Origin: Mesonia ostreae
GTDB lineage: Bacteria > Bacteroidota > Bacteroidia > Flavobacteriales > Flavobacteriaceae
Direction: 5' to 3'
NCBI RefSeq assembly: GCF_031845265.1
Contig: NZ_JAVRBG010000014.1
Span: forward strand, 1-64,000
Length of the DNA: 64,000 bases
Part shown: piece after piece, positions 42,336 to 50,764 of the stretch
Layout of the letters: each line of letters begins with the position of its first letter
Position numbering within the stretch: the stretch's first letter is position 1
The notes under the pieces: model-generated
The model's database searches: none
Told to the model about the DNA's origin: nothing
The model's input: only the letters and a program-made list of their open reading frames with translations
Made by a program: the position numbers and the translations under genes

Positions 42336-42400
42336 GACATTTTTATTTAATCATCATCTTGCTACCAAACTCATTAAGATGAGGAGCAAAATATGACGTA

Positions 42401-43393
42401 TTAATCTTTATCTAATTTGTATTTTGAAAGATCCATTCCGAAATTAAGACCTTTAACGTTCACCAGTTCTTCTAGCTCTGTTAAAGATTTCTTTCCGAAG
42501 TTACGGAACTTCATCAAGTCATTTTTATTATAAGATACTAAGTCTCCTAAGGTGTCTACTTCTGCAGCCTTCAAACAGTTAAGCGCTCTTACAGATAGAT
42601 CTAAATCTACCAGTTTTGTCTTAAGCAATTGACGCATATGTAAAGATTCTTCGTCATAGGTTTCCGTCTGAGCGATTTCATCTGCTTCTAGCGTAATTCT
42701 CTCATCCGAGAATAACATAAAGTGGTGAATTAAAATCTTCGCAGCTTCCGTTAAGGCATCTTTAGGATGTATAGAACCATCTGTACTGATTTCGAAAACT
42801 AATTTTTCGTAATCTGTTTTCTGCTCTACACGAAAGTTTTCAATACTATATTTAACGTTCTTTATAGGCGTATAAATAGAGTCTGTATAAATTGTTCCTA
42901 AAGGCGCATTACCTTTTTTATTCTCTTCTGCAGGAACATAACCTCTACCTTTATCGATAGTAAGTTCTATATTAAGGTTCACACTTTTCTCCAAGTTACA
43001 AAGTACCAAATCTGGGTTTAATACTTGAAATCCAGAAATAAACTTCTGAAAATCTCCAGCTGTAATTTGATCTTTACCAGATAAAGAGATCGTAACACTT
43101 TCGTTATCAATATCTTCTATTTGCCTTTTGAAACGCACTTGTTTCAAATTCAAAATAATTTCTGTAACGTCTTCTACAACTCCAGAAATGGTAGAAAATT
43201 CGTGATCTACACCTTCTATACGTAGAGAAGTAATTGCGAATCCTTCAAGAGAGGATAACAGTACTCTCCTTAAAGCGTTACCAACTGTTAATCCGTAACC
43301 CGGTTCTAAAGGACGAAATTCAAATTTCCCTTCAAACTCGGTTGAATCGATCATGATAACTTTATCGGGCTTCTGAAAATTTAGTATGGCCAT
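42401..43393 (-). CDS. rpoA: DNA-directed RNA polymerase subunit alpha
   Basis: This 330-residue subunit nucleates RNA polymerase assembly. The N-terminal domain begins MAILNFQKPDKV and contains GYGLTVGNALRRVLLSSLEG; the C-terminal domain has LDLSVRALNCLKAAEV and LVSYNKNDLMKFRNFGKKS. The ATG at 43393 is chosen because it gives the normal alpha N-terminus; the frame is open 57 bp further upstream into rpsD. It lies between rpsD and rplQ as in the alpha operon. Confidence 0.98.
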   Translation of the reverse strand: MAILNFQKPDKVIMIDSTEFEGKFEFRPLEPGYGLTVGNALRRVLLSSLEGFAITSLRIEGVDHEFSTISGVVEDVTEIILNLKQVRFKRQIEDIDNESVTISLSGKDQITAGDFQKFISGFQVLNPDLVLCNLEKSVNLNIELTIDKGRGYVPAEENKKGNAPLGTIYTDSIYTPIKNVKYSIENFRVEQKTDYEKLVFEISTDGSIHPKDALTEAAKILIHHFMLFSDERITLEADEIAQTETYDEESLHMRQLLKTKLVDLDLSVRALNCLKAAEVDTLGDLVSYNKNDLMKFRNFGKKSLTELEELVNVKGLNFGMDLSKYKLDKD

Positions 43394-43415
43394 ATTTTGA
43401 GTTCTGTCAATTAAA

Positions 43416-44021
43416 TTATTTCGAATACAATTCGACGATGAGTTGTTCATTTATAGTTACTGGAATCTGAATACGTGAAGGAACAGAAACAAATGTACCT
43501 TCTTTCTTTTCACCATTCCAAGTAATCCACTCATATACTGCACTAGAGTTTTCTAATGAAGACTGAATAGCTGTTAGCGATTTAGATTTCTCTCTCACTC
43601 CTACTACATCTCCAGCTTTTAACTGATAAGAAGGAATATTTACACGTTCATTATTTACAGTAATATGTCTATGAGAAACCAATTGTCTAGCTCCGTTTCT
43701 AGAAGGAGAAATTCCCATTCTAAATACTACGTTGTCTAAACGAGATTCACACAATTGCAACAACACCTCTCCAGTAATCCCTTGAGCTGCATTTGCTTTT
43801 TTAAACATACCTCTAAATTGACGCTCCAATATACCGTAGGTATATTTTGCTTTTTGCTTTTCCATTAACTGGATAGCATATTCAGATTTTTTTCCACGAC
43901 GTCTATTATTACCGTGTTGACCTGGAGGATAATTTCTTTTTTCAAAAGATTTATCATCTCCAAAAATAGCTTCACCAAACTTTCGAGCTATTTTAGTTTT
44001 TGGACCAGTATATCTTGCCAT
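43416..44021 (-). CDS. rpsD: 30S ribosomal protein S4
   Basis: This 201-residue primary 16S rRNA-binding protein starts MARYTGPKTKIARKFG and contains the S4 domain with RLDNVVFRMG, ARQLVSHRHITVN and SYQLKAGDVV. No N-terminal zinc cysteine cluster is present. S4 is a known translational repressor of the alpha operon in other bacteria. A 92-bp gap with a hairpin precedes it. Confidence 0.98.
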   Translation of the reverse strand: MARYTGPKTKIARKFGEAIFGDDKSFEKRNYPPGQHGNNRRRGKKSEYAIQLMEKQKAKYTYGILERQFRGMFKKANAAQGITGEVLLQLCESRLDNVVFRMGISPSRNGARQLVSHRHITVNNERVNIPSYQLKAGDVVGVREKSKSLTAIQSSLENSSAVYEWITWNGEKKEGTFVSVPSRIQIPVTINEQLIVELYSK

Positions 44022-44037
44022 ATATTTATTCTTTTTA

Positions 44038-44076
44038 GAAGGTGATTATGAATTAAGGTCTTACTTTTAATCCTTC
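44038..44076 (-). promoter_or_regulatory. Candidate regulatory hairpin in the rpsD leader
   Basis: On the minus strand GAAG-GATTA pairs with TAATC-AC-CTTC (9 bp with a two-base bulge, 19-nt loop). It ends 17 nt before the rpsD start and lies in an unusually long 92-bp gap between rpsK and rpsD. An S4-binding leader is one possibility; this is inference from position and pairing only. Confidence 0.35.
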
Positions 44077-44113
44077 GATAATCGTAGTCTCCCTCTTGTT
44101 TATACTTTTATTA

Positions 44114-44497
44114 TTATACTCTACGTCTCTTAGGAGGACGACACCCGTTGTGAGGAATTGGTGTAATATCGATAATCTCTGTTACTTCAATCCCTGCATT
44201 ATGCAATGATCTTATAGCAGATTCTCTACCATTACCAGGTCCTTTCACATATACTTTTACTTTTCTAAGTCCAGCTTCGTGTGCTACTTTTGTTGCATCT
44301 TCTGCAGCTAATTGAGCAGCGTAAGGAGTATTTTTCTTACTTCCTCTAAAGCCCATTTTTCCTGCTGAAGACCAAGCAATTACATCACCACCCTTATTAG
44401 TTAAAGAAACGATGATGTTATTGAATGAAGCCGAAATATGTGCTTCTCCAAAAGACTCAACGATTACTTTACGTTTTTTATTTGTTGACTTTGCCAT
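44114..44497 (-). CDS. rpsK: 30S ribosomal protein S11
   Basis: This 127-residue platform protein contains GEAHISASFNNIIVSLTNKGG, GRESAIRSLHNAGIEV and the C-terminal PHNGCRPPKRRRV. It follows rpsM by 9 bp. Confidence 0.98.
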   Translation of the reverse strand: MAKSTNKKRKVIVESFGEAHISASFNNIIVSLTNKGGDVIAWSSAGKMGFRGSKKNTPYAAQLAAEDATKVAHEAGLRKVKVYVKGPGNGRESAIRSLHNAGIEVTEIIDITPIPHNGCRPPKRRRV

Positions 44498-44506
44498 GGT
44501 TACTTA

Positions 44507-44881
44507 TTATTTAGTTGCTTTTTTCTTGTTCGCAACTGTTTTTCTTTTTCCTTTACGTGTTCTAGAGTTATTTTTTGTACGCTGACCTCTAAGCGGTAAA
44601 CCTACTCTATGTCTAATTCCTCTATAACAACCGATATCCATTAAACGCTTTATGTTTAACTGAACTTCAGAACGTAATTCACCTTCAATTGTATAAGTAC
44701 CAATAGCTTCACGAATCCTTCCGATCTCTTCATCAGTCCAATCTGAAACTTTTGTACTTTCGTCTACTTTGGCATTCTTAAGGACTTCTTGAGCTCTACT
44801 TTTGCCAACTCCGAAGATATAGGTTAATGCTATAACTCCTCGCTTTTGTTTCGGTATATCAACACCTGCTATTCTTGCCAT
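44507..44881 (-). CDS. rpsM: 30S ribosomal protein S13
   Basis: This 124-residue head protein begins MARIAGVDIPKQKRGVIALTYIFGVG and has the RGIRHRVGLPLRGQRTKNNS signature, quoted here in parts (RGIRHRVGLPLRGQRT), with a basic tail. It starts 2 bp after rpmJ. Confidence 0.98.
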   Translation of the reverse strand: MARIAGVDIPKQKRGVIALTYIFGVGKSRAQEVLKNAKVDESTKVSDWTDEEIGRIREAIGTYTIEGELRSEVQLNIKRLMDIGCYRGIRHRVGLPLRGQRTKNNSRTRKGKRKTVANKKKATK

Positions 44882-44883
44882 AA

Positions 44884-45000
44884 TTAGCCTTGTCTTTGTT
44901 TAAATCTAGGATTCTTTTTGTTAATAACGTAAAGTCTACCCTTCCTGCGAACAATCTTGCAGTCGGCACTTCTTTTTTTTATGGATGCTCTTACTTTCAT
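44884..45000 (-). CDS. rpmJ: 50S ribosomal protein L36 (zinc-less form)
   Basis: A 38-codon gene begins at the ATG at 45000 and ends at 44884. The product starts MKVRASIKKRSADCKIV and ends NPRFKQRQG. The usual CxxC...C...H zinc ribbon is reduced to a single Cys14, so this is the C-minus type usual in flavobacteria. It is preceded by a 111-bp gap with a promoter box and hairpin, and is followed 2 bp later by rpsM. Confidence 0.95.
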   Translation of the reverse strand: MKVRASIKKRSADCKIVRRKGRLYVINKKNPRFKQRQG

Positions 45001-45021
45001 CTATTTTAATTTTATCCGATT

Positions 45022-45050
45022 AGTAATCTATTTACTTGAAAAGGATTACT
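45022..45050 (-). promoter_or_regulatory. Candidate leader hairpin upstream of rpmJ
   Basis: On the minus strand AGTAATC (45044-45050) pairs perfectly with GATTACT (45022-45028) across a 15-nt loop. It lies within the 5' leader predicted from the internal promoter at 45069-45076 and 21 nt before the rpmJ start. Confidence 0.35.
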
Positions 45051-45068
45051 TATATTTTTTTCAGCACG

Positions 45069-45076
45069 CAAAAGTA
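45069..45076 (-). promoter_or_regulatory. Predicted internal promoter between infA and rpmJ
   Basis: On the minus strand TACTTTTG is a perfect match to TAnnTTTG, inside the 111-bp infA-rpmJ gap. It would start transcription near 45063 and give a separate transcript for rpmJ-rpsM-rpsK-rpsD-rpoA-rplQ. The -33 region is only a partial match. Confidence 0.5.
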
Positions 45077-45111
45077 ATAAAAAAAATATTAATAACCACT
45101 ATATCGGTCAT

Positions 45112-45327
45112 TTAGTATCTATAGGTTATTCGAGCCTTAGTTAAATCATAAGGACTCATTTCCAATTTCACCTTATCCCCTGGTAGTAATTTAATATAAT
45201 GCATTCGCATTTTACCTGAGATATGCGCAGTCACAATATGACCATTTTCTAATTCTACACGAAACATAGCATTAGATAATGCTTCTACTATACTTCCGTC
45301 TTGTTCAATTGATGGTTGTTTTGCCAT
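45112..45327 (-). CDS. infA: Translation initiation factor IF-1
   Basis: This 71-residue S1/OB-fold factor binds the ribosomal A site during initiation. It shows IEQDGSIVEALSNAMFRVEL, GHIVTAHISGKMR and LLPGDKVKLEMSPYDLTKARI. It lies 3 bp after secY; the map gene that often sits between them is absent. Confidence 0.98.
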   Translation of the reverse strand: MAKQPSIEQDGSIVEALSNAMFRVELENGHIVTAHISGKMRMHYIKLLPGDKVKLEMSPYDLTKARITYRY

Positions 45328-45330
45328 AAT

Positions 45331-46668
45331 TTAAGCTACTGATTTTCTATTTTTTCCAGATTTCATTAAACCGTCATAGTGTCTATTTAACAAATAGGAA
45401 TTTACTTGTTGAATTGTATCAATCGCAACCCCTACCATAATTAAAAGAGATGTCCCTCCAAAGAATAATGCCCATCCTTGCTGTACGCCCAAAGAGACAA
45501 CTATTGCAGGAAAAATAGCAATTAAGGCCAAAAATATAGAACCTGGTAAAGTTATTTGAGACATAATACGATCCAAATACTCTCCGGTTTCGGTTCCTGG
45601 TCTTATTCCCGGGATAAACCCTCCACTACGTTTTAAGTCATCAGCCATTTTATTGGTAGGAACCGTAATTGCCGTGTAGAAATATGTGAAAATAATAATC
45701 AACAACGCAAAGACTAAGTTATACCAGAACCCAAACATATTATTAAATGCTGCAGTTACTCCTTGTGCCATTTCTGAATCTGATAATCCAGCCACAGCCG
45801 CAGGAATAAACATAATTGCCTGTGCAAAAATGATTGGCATTACACCTGATGCGTTTAACTTTAATGGGATAAATTGTCTTGCACCACCAAATATATTCTT
45901 CTCATAACCTCCAGTGGAATTTCTACGCGCATATTGTACAGGTATTTGTCTTACTGCCATTACCAGCATCACAGATGCGAGAATAATAGCAAACCAAATA
46001 GCCAATTCAATTAAGATCATAATTAGACCACCATTAGATTCGGTTACACGAGATTGTATTTCTTGTAAGAATGCTTGAGGAAGGGTAGCAATAATACCCA
46101 CCATAATTAATAAAGAAATACCGTTCCCAATACCTTTATCTGTAATACGTTCTCCAAGCCACATTGCAAAAATACACCCTGTGGTTAAGATGATAACTGA
46201 CGAAACAACAAAACTTAGTGAGTCTCCTAACAAGAAAGCAGAATCTGGTAAAGTAGCATATAGGTTATAAATATAACCAGGACCTTGAACCAAAGTGATC
46301 GCTATGGTAAGCCATCTTGTAATTTGATTAATCTTCTTTCTACCACTTTCTCCTTCTTTTTGCAACTTTTGCAAATAAGGAACTGCTATTCCCATTAACT
46401 GCACCACAATAGAAGCAGAGATATAAGGCATAATACCCAAGGCAAAAATAGAAGCATTAGAAAATGCTCCTCCTGTAAAGGCATTAAGTAAACCTAGTAA
46501 ACCACCATCTGTTTGGTTGGCTAAATCTGCTAATTGAGTCGCGTCGACTCCTGGAAGAACTACCTGCGTACCAAAACGATAGACAAGCAAAAGCCCAAAA
46601 GTAATCATGATACGATTTTTGAGCTCTTCTATCTTCCAAATGTTTTTTATTGTTTCAAAAAATTTCAT
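45331..46668 (-). CDS. secY: Preprotein translocase subunit SecY
   Basis: This 445-residue channel protein has ten transmembrane segments. Family segments include RIMITFGLLLVYRFGTQVVLPGVD, MGIMPYISASIVVQLM-like, TDKGIGNGISLLIM, and GFIPGIRPGTETGEYLDRI. Quoted parts are short. It works with SecDF, encoded elsewhere in this window. It follows rplO by 10 bp. Confidence 0.98.
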   Translation of the reverse strand: MKFFETIKNIWKIEELKNRIMITFGLLLVYRFGTQVVLPGVDATQLADLANQTDGGLLGLLNAFTGGAFSNASIFALGIMPYISASIVVQLMGIAVPYLQKLQKEGESGRKKINQITRWLTIAITLVQGPGYIYNLYATLPDSAFLLGDSLSFVVSSVIILTTGCIFAMWLGERITDKGIGNGISLLIMVGIIATLPQAFLQEIQSRVTESNGGLIMILIELAIWFAIILASVMLVMAVRQIPVQYARRNSTGGYEKNIFGGARQFIPLKLNASGVMPIIFAQAIMFIPAAVAGLSDSEMAQGVTAAFNNMFGFWYNLVFALLIIIFTYFYTAITVPTNKMADDLKRSGGFIPGIRPGTETGEYLDRIMSQITLPGSIFLALIAIFPAIVVSLGVQQGWALFFGGTSLLIMVGVAIDTIQQVNSYLLNRHYDGLMKSGKNRKSVA

Positions 46669-46678
46669 TCTAAACTTG

Positions 46679-47131
46679 TTATAAGGTTATAGCTTCTCCT
46701 CCTGCAGCTTCAACAGCCTTTTGAGCAGTTGCAGTGAACTTATGTGCAGAAATTTTTAATTTCGCCTTAAGCTCGCCTCTACCTAATATTTTAACTAACT
46801 CGTTTTTTCTTGCCAAACGGTTTTCAACAAGAGTTTCAAAATCGACAGAATCTGTTATTTGTCCATCGTCTACTAATTTCTGAAGTGTATCTAAGTTAAT
46901 TCCTTGATACTCTTTTCTATTAATATTGGTAAAACCAAATTTTGGAACTCTCCTTTGAAGTGGCATTTGCCCTCCTTCAAAACCTATTTTCTTAGAATAT
47001 CCAGAACGAGATTTAGCCCCTTTGTGACCACGTGTAGATGTTCCTCCTTTTCCAGAACCTTCTCCACGACCTATTCGTTTACTGTTATTTCTAACTGAAC
47101 CTGTTGCAGGTTTTAAGTTGTATAATTCCAT
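46679..47131 (-). CDS. rplO: 50S ribosomal protein L15
   Basis: This 150-residue protein shows the glycine-rich N-terminus GRGEGSGKGGTSTRGHKGAK, QMPLQRRVPKFGF, and the C-terminal VEAAGGEAITL. It follows rpmD by 8 bp. Confidence 0.98.
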   Translation of the reverse strand: MELYNLKPATGSVRNNSKRIGRGEGSGKGGTSTRGHKGAKSRSGYSKKIGFEGGQMPLQRRVPKFGFTNINRKEYQGINLDTLQKLVDDGQITDSVDFETLVENRLARKNELVKILGRGELKAKLKISAHKFTATAQKAVEAAGGEAITL

Positions 47132-47139
47132 GTGTTCGT

Positions 47140-47322
47140 TTATTTTGCTTCTTCTACAGAAACTAAATGATTAACTTTATTTATCATTCCAAGGATATTA
47201 GACGTGTCGTTATGTTCTACTGTTTGTCCAATTTTCTTTAAACCTAAAGCTTCTAATGTTAGCTTTTGACTCTTGGTACGATTAATAGCACTTTTTACTT
47301 TAGTTACTTTTATCTTTCCCAT
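47140..47322 (-). CDS. rpmD: 50S ribosomal protein L30
   Basis: This 60-residue protein has the L30 pattern KVKSAINRTKSQKLTLEALG, then GQTVEHNDT and MINKVNHLV. It sits between rpsE and rplO, as usual. Confidence 0.97.
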   Translation of the reverse strand: MGKIKVTKVKSAINRTKSQKLTLEALGLKKIGQTVEHNDTSNILGMINKVNHLVSVEEAK

Positions 47323-47334
47323 TTTATCCTTGAA

Positions 47335-47859
47335 TTATCCGTTAAAAACCTTATCTAATGATATCCCACGTTGCTTCGCTACAGTTGCCGCACTTCTTAA
47401 TTGTAATAATGCGTCAAATGTTGCTTTTACCACGTTATGAGGGTTAGAAGAACCTTGGTTTTTAGAAAGTACATCTTGTACTCCTACAGATTCCAATACC
47501 GCACGTATAGCTCCACCTGCAATAACTCCAGTACCTGCTGCTGCTGGAAGTAATAAAACTCTAGCACCGCCATATTTACCTTTTTGCTCGTGTGGAAGTG
47601 TTCCTTTATCTAAAGGAATACGAACTAAATTCTTTTTAGCGTCCTCAACCGCTTTCGAGATTGCTTCTGCTACTTCTTTAGACTTTCCTAAACCTTGACC
47701 AACAACACCGCTCTCATCTCCTACAACAACAATTGCAGAGAATCCGAAGGCTCTACCACCTTTCGTTACCTTAGTAACACGTTGTATTCCAACTAAACGA
47801 TCTTTTAAATCTAAGCCACTTGGTTTAACAAGTTCTACGTTTTTATAATCTTGATACAT
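47335..47859 (-). CDS. rpsE: 30S ribosomal protein S5
   Basis: This 174-residue protein has the S5 double-stranded RNA-binding domain (LVGIQRVTKVTKGGRAFGFSA) and the C-terminal domain with GTGVIAGGAIRAVLESVGV and GSSNPHNVVKAT. It helps decoding accuracy on the 30S subunit. Confidence 0.98.
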   Translation of the reverse strand: MYQDYKNVELVKPSGLDLKDRLVGIQRVTKVTKGGRAFGFSAIVVVGDESGVVGQGLGKSKEVAEAISKAVEDAKKNLVRIPLDKGTLPHEQKGKYGGARVLLLPAAAGTGVIAGGAIRAVLESVGVQDVLSKNQGSSNPHNVVKATFDALLQLRSAATVAKQRGISLDKVFNG

Positions 47860-47864
47860 ATCTT

Positions 47865-48218
47865 TTAGAATTTAAGTCCTCCTTCTCGAGCACCTTCTGC
47901 TAATGATTTAACTCTACCGTGGTATAAATATCCACCTCTATCGAAAGTGATAGCTTCTACCCCAGCTTTTGCTGCTTTATCTGCTATTAACTTCCCAACA
48001 GCCGCCGATACTTCATTTTTAGTACCTTCAGTTGTAATTCCTTTATCTCTAGAAGAAGCCGCTGCAAGAGTCTTTCCACTTACATCATCTACCACCTGCG
48101 CATAAATTTCTTTATTGCTTCGGTATACCGATAATCTTGGTTTACTTGCAGTACCCATAAGGTTCTTACGGATTCTTTTTCTGATTTTATCTCTTCTCTT
48201 TTCTTTTGAAAATGCCAT
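47865..48218 (-). CDS. rplR: 50S ribosomal protein L18
   Basis: This 117-residue 5S rRNA-binding protein shows RLSVYRSNKEIYAQVVDDV, AASSRDKGI and FDRGGYLYHGRVKSLAEGAR. It lies 10 bp after rplF. Confidence 0.98.
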   Translation of the reverse strand: MAFSKEKRRDKIRKRIRKNLMGTASKPRLSVYRSNKEIYAQVVDDVSGKTLAAASSRDKGITTEGTKNEVSAAVGKLIADKAAKAGVEAITFDRGGYLYHGRVKSLAEGAREGGLKF

Positions 48219-48228
48219 AACTCCTTTA

Positions 48229-48771
48229 TTAAGCTGATTTACCTGCTTTTCTTCTCACTTGTTCACCTACAAACCTAATTCCTTTTCCTTTGTAAGGTTC
48301 TGGAGTACGGAATGAACGAATTTTCGCCGCTACCTGACCAACTAACTGCTTGTCAAAAGAAGTTAATTTAATAATAGGGTTCTTACCTTTTTCAGCAATA
48401 GCCTCTACGGTTACCTCAGGAGCTATATCCATCACTATATTATGTGAAAAACCAACAGCCAAATCTAATTTTTGTCCTTGATTAGAAGCTCTATATCCTA
48501 CTCCTATCATTTCTAATTCTTTAGTGAATCCTTTAGATACACCTTCTACCATATTATGGATTAAAGATCTATACAAACCGTGTTTAGATTTAAAGTCTTT
48601 CTTCTCAGAAAACCTTTCTAGCAAAACTTGATCGTCTTCCACTTTAATATCTATATCAGAAAATTCTTGAGTTAATTCTCCCAATTTTCCCTTTACAGTT
48701 ACCATACCATCATTTACGCTTACCGTAACACCTTCTGGAATTGCAACTGGACTTTTACCTATTCTTGACAT
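48229..48771 (-). CDS. rplF: 50S ribosomal protein L6
   Basis: This 180-residue protein starts MSRIGKSPVAIPEGV, has two L6 repeats with GLYRSLIHNMVEGVSKGF and the C-terminal EPYKGKGIRFVGEQVRRKAGK. It binds the 23S rRNA near the factor-binding site. Confidence 0.98.
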   Translation of the reverse strand: MSRIGKSPVAIPEGVTVSVNDGMVTVKGKLGELTQEFSDIDIKVEDDQVLLERFSEKKDFKSKHGLYRSLIHNMVEGVSKGFTKELEMIGVGYRASNQGQKLDLAVGFSHNIVMDIAPEVTVEAIAEKGKNPIIKLTSFDKQLVGQVAAKIRSFRTPEPYKGKGIRFVGEQVRRKAGKSA

Positions 48772-48790
48772 AATTTTTGTCTTTTAAAAT

Positions 48791-49189
48791 TTAGTAAACG
48801 TAGCAAAGTACTTCGCCTCCAACTTTCTCTTTCTTAGCTTGCGTTCCTGTCATTACTCCGTGAGAAGTAGAAACAATAGCAATACCTAAACCATTCAAGA
48901 TTCTAGGAAGTTCGTCTGCACCAGCATATTTACGTAAACCAGGTTTACTTATTCTGTTCAATTTCTTAATCACTGACTCTTTAGTGTCTTTATCGTACTT
49001 AAGAGCAATTTTGATAGTCCCCTGAGCGGTTTCCTCCTCAAACTTGTAACTAAGAATGTATCCTTGGTCGAACAAAATCTTTGTCATTTGCTTCTTTAAG
49101 TTAGAAGCCGGAATTTCTACTACTCTATGGCTTGCTGCCACCGCATTTCGAATTCTCGTTAAATAATCTGCAATAGGATCTGTATTCAT
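48791..49189 (-). CDS. rpsH: 30S ribosomal protein S8
   Basis: This 132-residue 16S rRNA-binding protein shows DPIADYLTRIRNAVAASHR, RISKPGLRKYAGADELPRIL and the C-terminal STSHGVMTGTQAKKEKVGGE. In other bacteria S8 represses the spc operon; no such site was identified here. Confidence 0.98.
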   Translation of the reverse strand: MNTDPIADYLTRIRNAVAASHRVVEIPASNLKKQMTKILFDQGYILSYKFEEETAQGTIKIALKYDKDTKESVIKKLNRISKPGLRKYAGADELPRILNGLGIAIVSTSHGVMTGTQAKKEKVGGEVLCYVY

Positions 49190-49245
49190 TTACTTAAATT
49201 TGTGGTTGTGGTTTTCTCAATAGAACCTGCAACCTGTTTATAATT

Positions 49246-49515
49246 TTACCAGCTTGCCTTTTTAACACCTGGAATTAATCCTTGATTAGCCATTTCTCTA
49301 AACATAACACGAGAAAGACCAAACTGTCTCATATAGCCTTTTGGTCTACCTGTTAATTTACAACGGTTGTGTAAACGTACAGGAGAAGAGTTTGCAGGTA
49401 GTTTTTGTAAACCTTCATAATCCCCAGCTTCCTTTAAAGCGGCTCTTTTTTCGGCATACTTTTTTACCATTTTTTCTCTCTTCACCTCACGGGCTTTCAT
49501 TGATTCTTTAGCCAT
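49246..49515 (-). CDS. rpsN: 30S ribosomal protein S14 (zinc-independent form)
   Basis: This 89-residue protein ends with RCKLTGRPKGYMRQFGLSRV and FREMANQGLIPGVKKASW. The paired CxxC motifs of zinc-binding S14 are absent (a single Cys remains) and the longer length matches the C-minus form. Confidence 0.98.
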   Translation of the reverse strand: MAKESMKAREVKREKMVKKYAEKRAALKEAGDYEGLQKLPANSSPVRLHNRCKLTGRPKGYMRQFGLSRVMFREMANQGLIPGVKKASW

Positions 49516-49517
49516 AA

Positions 49518-50069
49518 TTAATTCTTTTTAAAAGGTAATCCTAGTTCAGTTAACAATGATTTCGCTTCTTTATCTGTAGTTGCGGTCGTTACAAAAGTAA
49601 TATCCATTCCTGAAACTTTGTTCACTTTATCGATATTAATTTCTGGGAAAATTATTTGCTCAGTAACTCCTAAACTATAATTTCCTCTCCCGTCAAATCC
49701 AGTAGCTTTTATTCCGCTAAAATCACGTACACGTGGAAGTGAAGCTGTGATTAAACGATCTAAAAATTCATACATGCGTTCTCCTCTTAACGTAACTTTG
49801 GCGCCAATTGGCATACCTTTACGTAATTTAAATGAAGCAACATCTTTTTTAGACATAGTAGATACGGCTTTTTGACCAGAAATCGCAGTAAGTTCATCTA
49901 CAGCGTGATCAATAAGTTTCTTGTCAGCTACAGCAGCCCCAACTCCCCTACTAAGAACAATCTTAGAAAGTTTGGGAACCTGCATTACATTTTCGTAACT
50001 GAATTCTTCTGTAAGAGCTTTAATGACCTTGTCTTTATACTCTTGTTTAAGTCTTGGTACGTAACTCAT
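49518..50069 (-). CDS. rplE: 50S ribosomal protein L5
   Basis: This 183-residue 5S rRNA-binding protein begins MSYVPRLKQEYKDKV and has IVLSRGVGAAVADKK, ISGQKAVSTMSKKDVASFKLR and DFSGIKATGFDGRGNYSLGV. It lies 2 bp after rplX. Confidence 0.98.
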   Translation of the reverse strand: MSYVPRLKQEYKDKVIKALTEEFSYENVMQVPKLSKIVLSRGVGAAVADKKLIDHAVDELTAISGQKAVSTMSKKDVASFKLRKGMPIGAKVTLRGERMYEFLDRLITASLPRVRDFSGIKATGFDGRGNYSLGVTEQIIFPEINIDKVNKVSGMDITFVTTATTDKEAKSLLTELGLPFKKN

Positions 50070-50071
50070 AA

Positions 50072-50383
50072 CTAAATTACTTCATTAGATTTTTTTGAAA
50101 ATCTTACTTTTTTCTCTCCTTCTACCTTATATCCAACACGTGTAGTGTTTCCATCCTTATCTAATAAAGAAAGATTAGATATATGTATAGGTGCTTCTTT
50201 TTTCACAATGCCTCCTTGCGGATTAGATGCGCTTGGTTTCTCATGTTTTGAGATCATATTCACACCTTCAACAATTGCTTTATTTTTCTCAATCAATACC
50301 TTGTGTATTTTTCCTTCTTGACCTTTATGGTCACCAGCAATTACACGTACTGTATCTCCTGATTTGATTTTAAGCTTTGTCAT
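50072..50383 (-). CDS. rplX: 50S ribosomal protein L24
   Basis: This 103-residue assembly protein starts MTKLKIKSGDTVRVIAGDHKGQ with the KOW motif, followed by EGVNMISKHEKPSASNPQGG. The ATG at 50383 gives the normal N-terminus; the frame stays open 39 bp upstream into rplN without coding similarity. Confidence 0.97.
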   Translation of the reverse strand: MTKLKIKSGDTVRVIAGDHKGQEGKIHKVLIEKNKAIVEGVNMISKHEKPSASNPQGGIVKKEAPIHISNLSLLDKDGNTTRVGYKVEGEKKVRFSKKSNEVI

Positions 50384-50393
50384 TTTTTCTGTA

Positions 50394-50762
50394 TTAAAGC
50401 ACTTCTGGTGCCAGTGATACAATCTTCATAAATTGTTTATCACGAAGTTCTCTTGCAACAGGTCCAAAAACACGTGTTCCTCTCATCTCTCCCGTTGGGT
50501 TTAATAAGACACAAGCATTATCGTCAAAACGAATATATGATCCGTCTGCCCTACGCACTTCTTTTTTGGTACGAACAACAACTGCTGTTGAAACTGCTCC
50601 CTTCTTAATGCTTCCATTAGGAGTAGCTTCCTTTACACTAACAACGATTTTGTCTCCAACAGAAGCGTAACGCTTCTTTGTACCTCCCAATACTCTAATG
50701 GCTAAAACTTCTTTAGCGCCGGTATTGTCTGCTACTTTTAATCTAGACTCTTGTTGTACCAT
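50394..50762 (-). CDS. rplN: 50S ribosomal protein L14
   Basis: This 122-residue protein shows MVQQESRLKVADNTGAKEVL, the KKGAVSTAVVVRTKKEVRR segment, and GTRVFGPVARELRDKQFMKI. It binds at the subunit interface. Confidence 0.98.
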   Translation of the reverse strand: MVQQESRLKVADNTGAKEVLAIRVLGGTKKRYASVGDKIVVSVKEATPNGSIKKGAVSTAVVVRTKKEVRRADGSYIRFDDNACVLLNPTGEMRGTRVFGPVARELRDKQFMKIVSLAPEVL

Positions 50763-50764
50763 AA

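Noticed and set aside
44884..45000. Loss of the L36 zinc ribbon as a damaged gene
   Set aside because: The single-Cys form with an otherwise intact sequence is the usual flavobacterial C-minus version.
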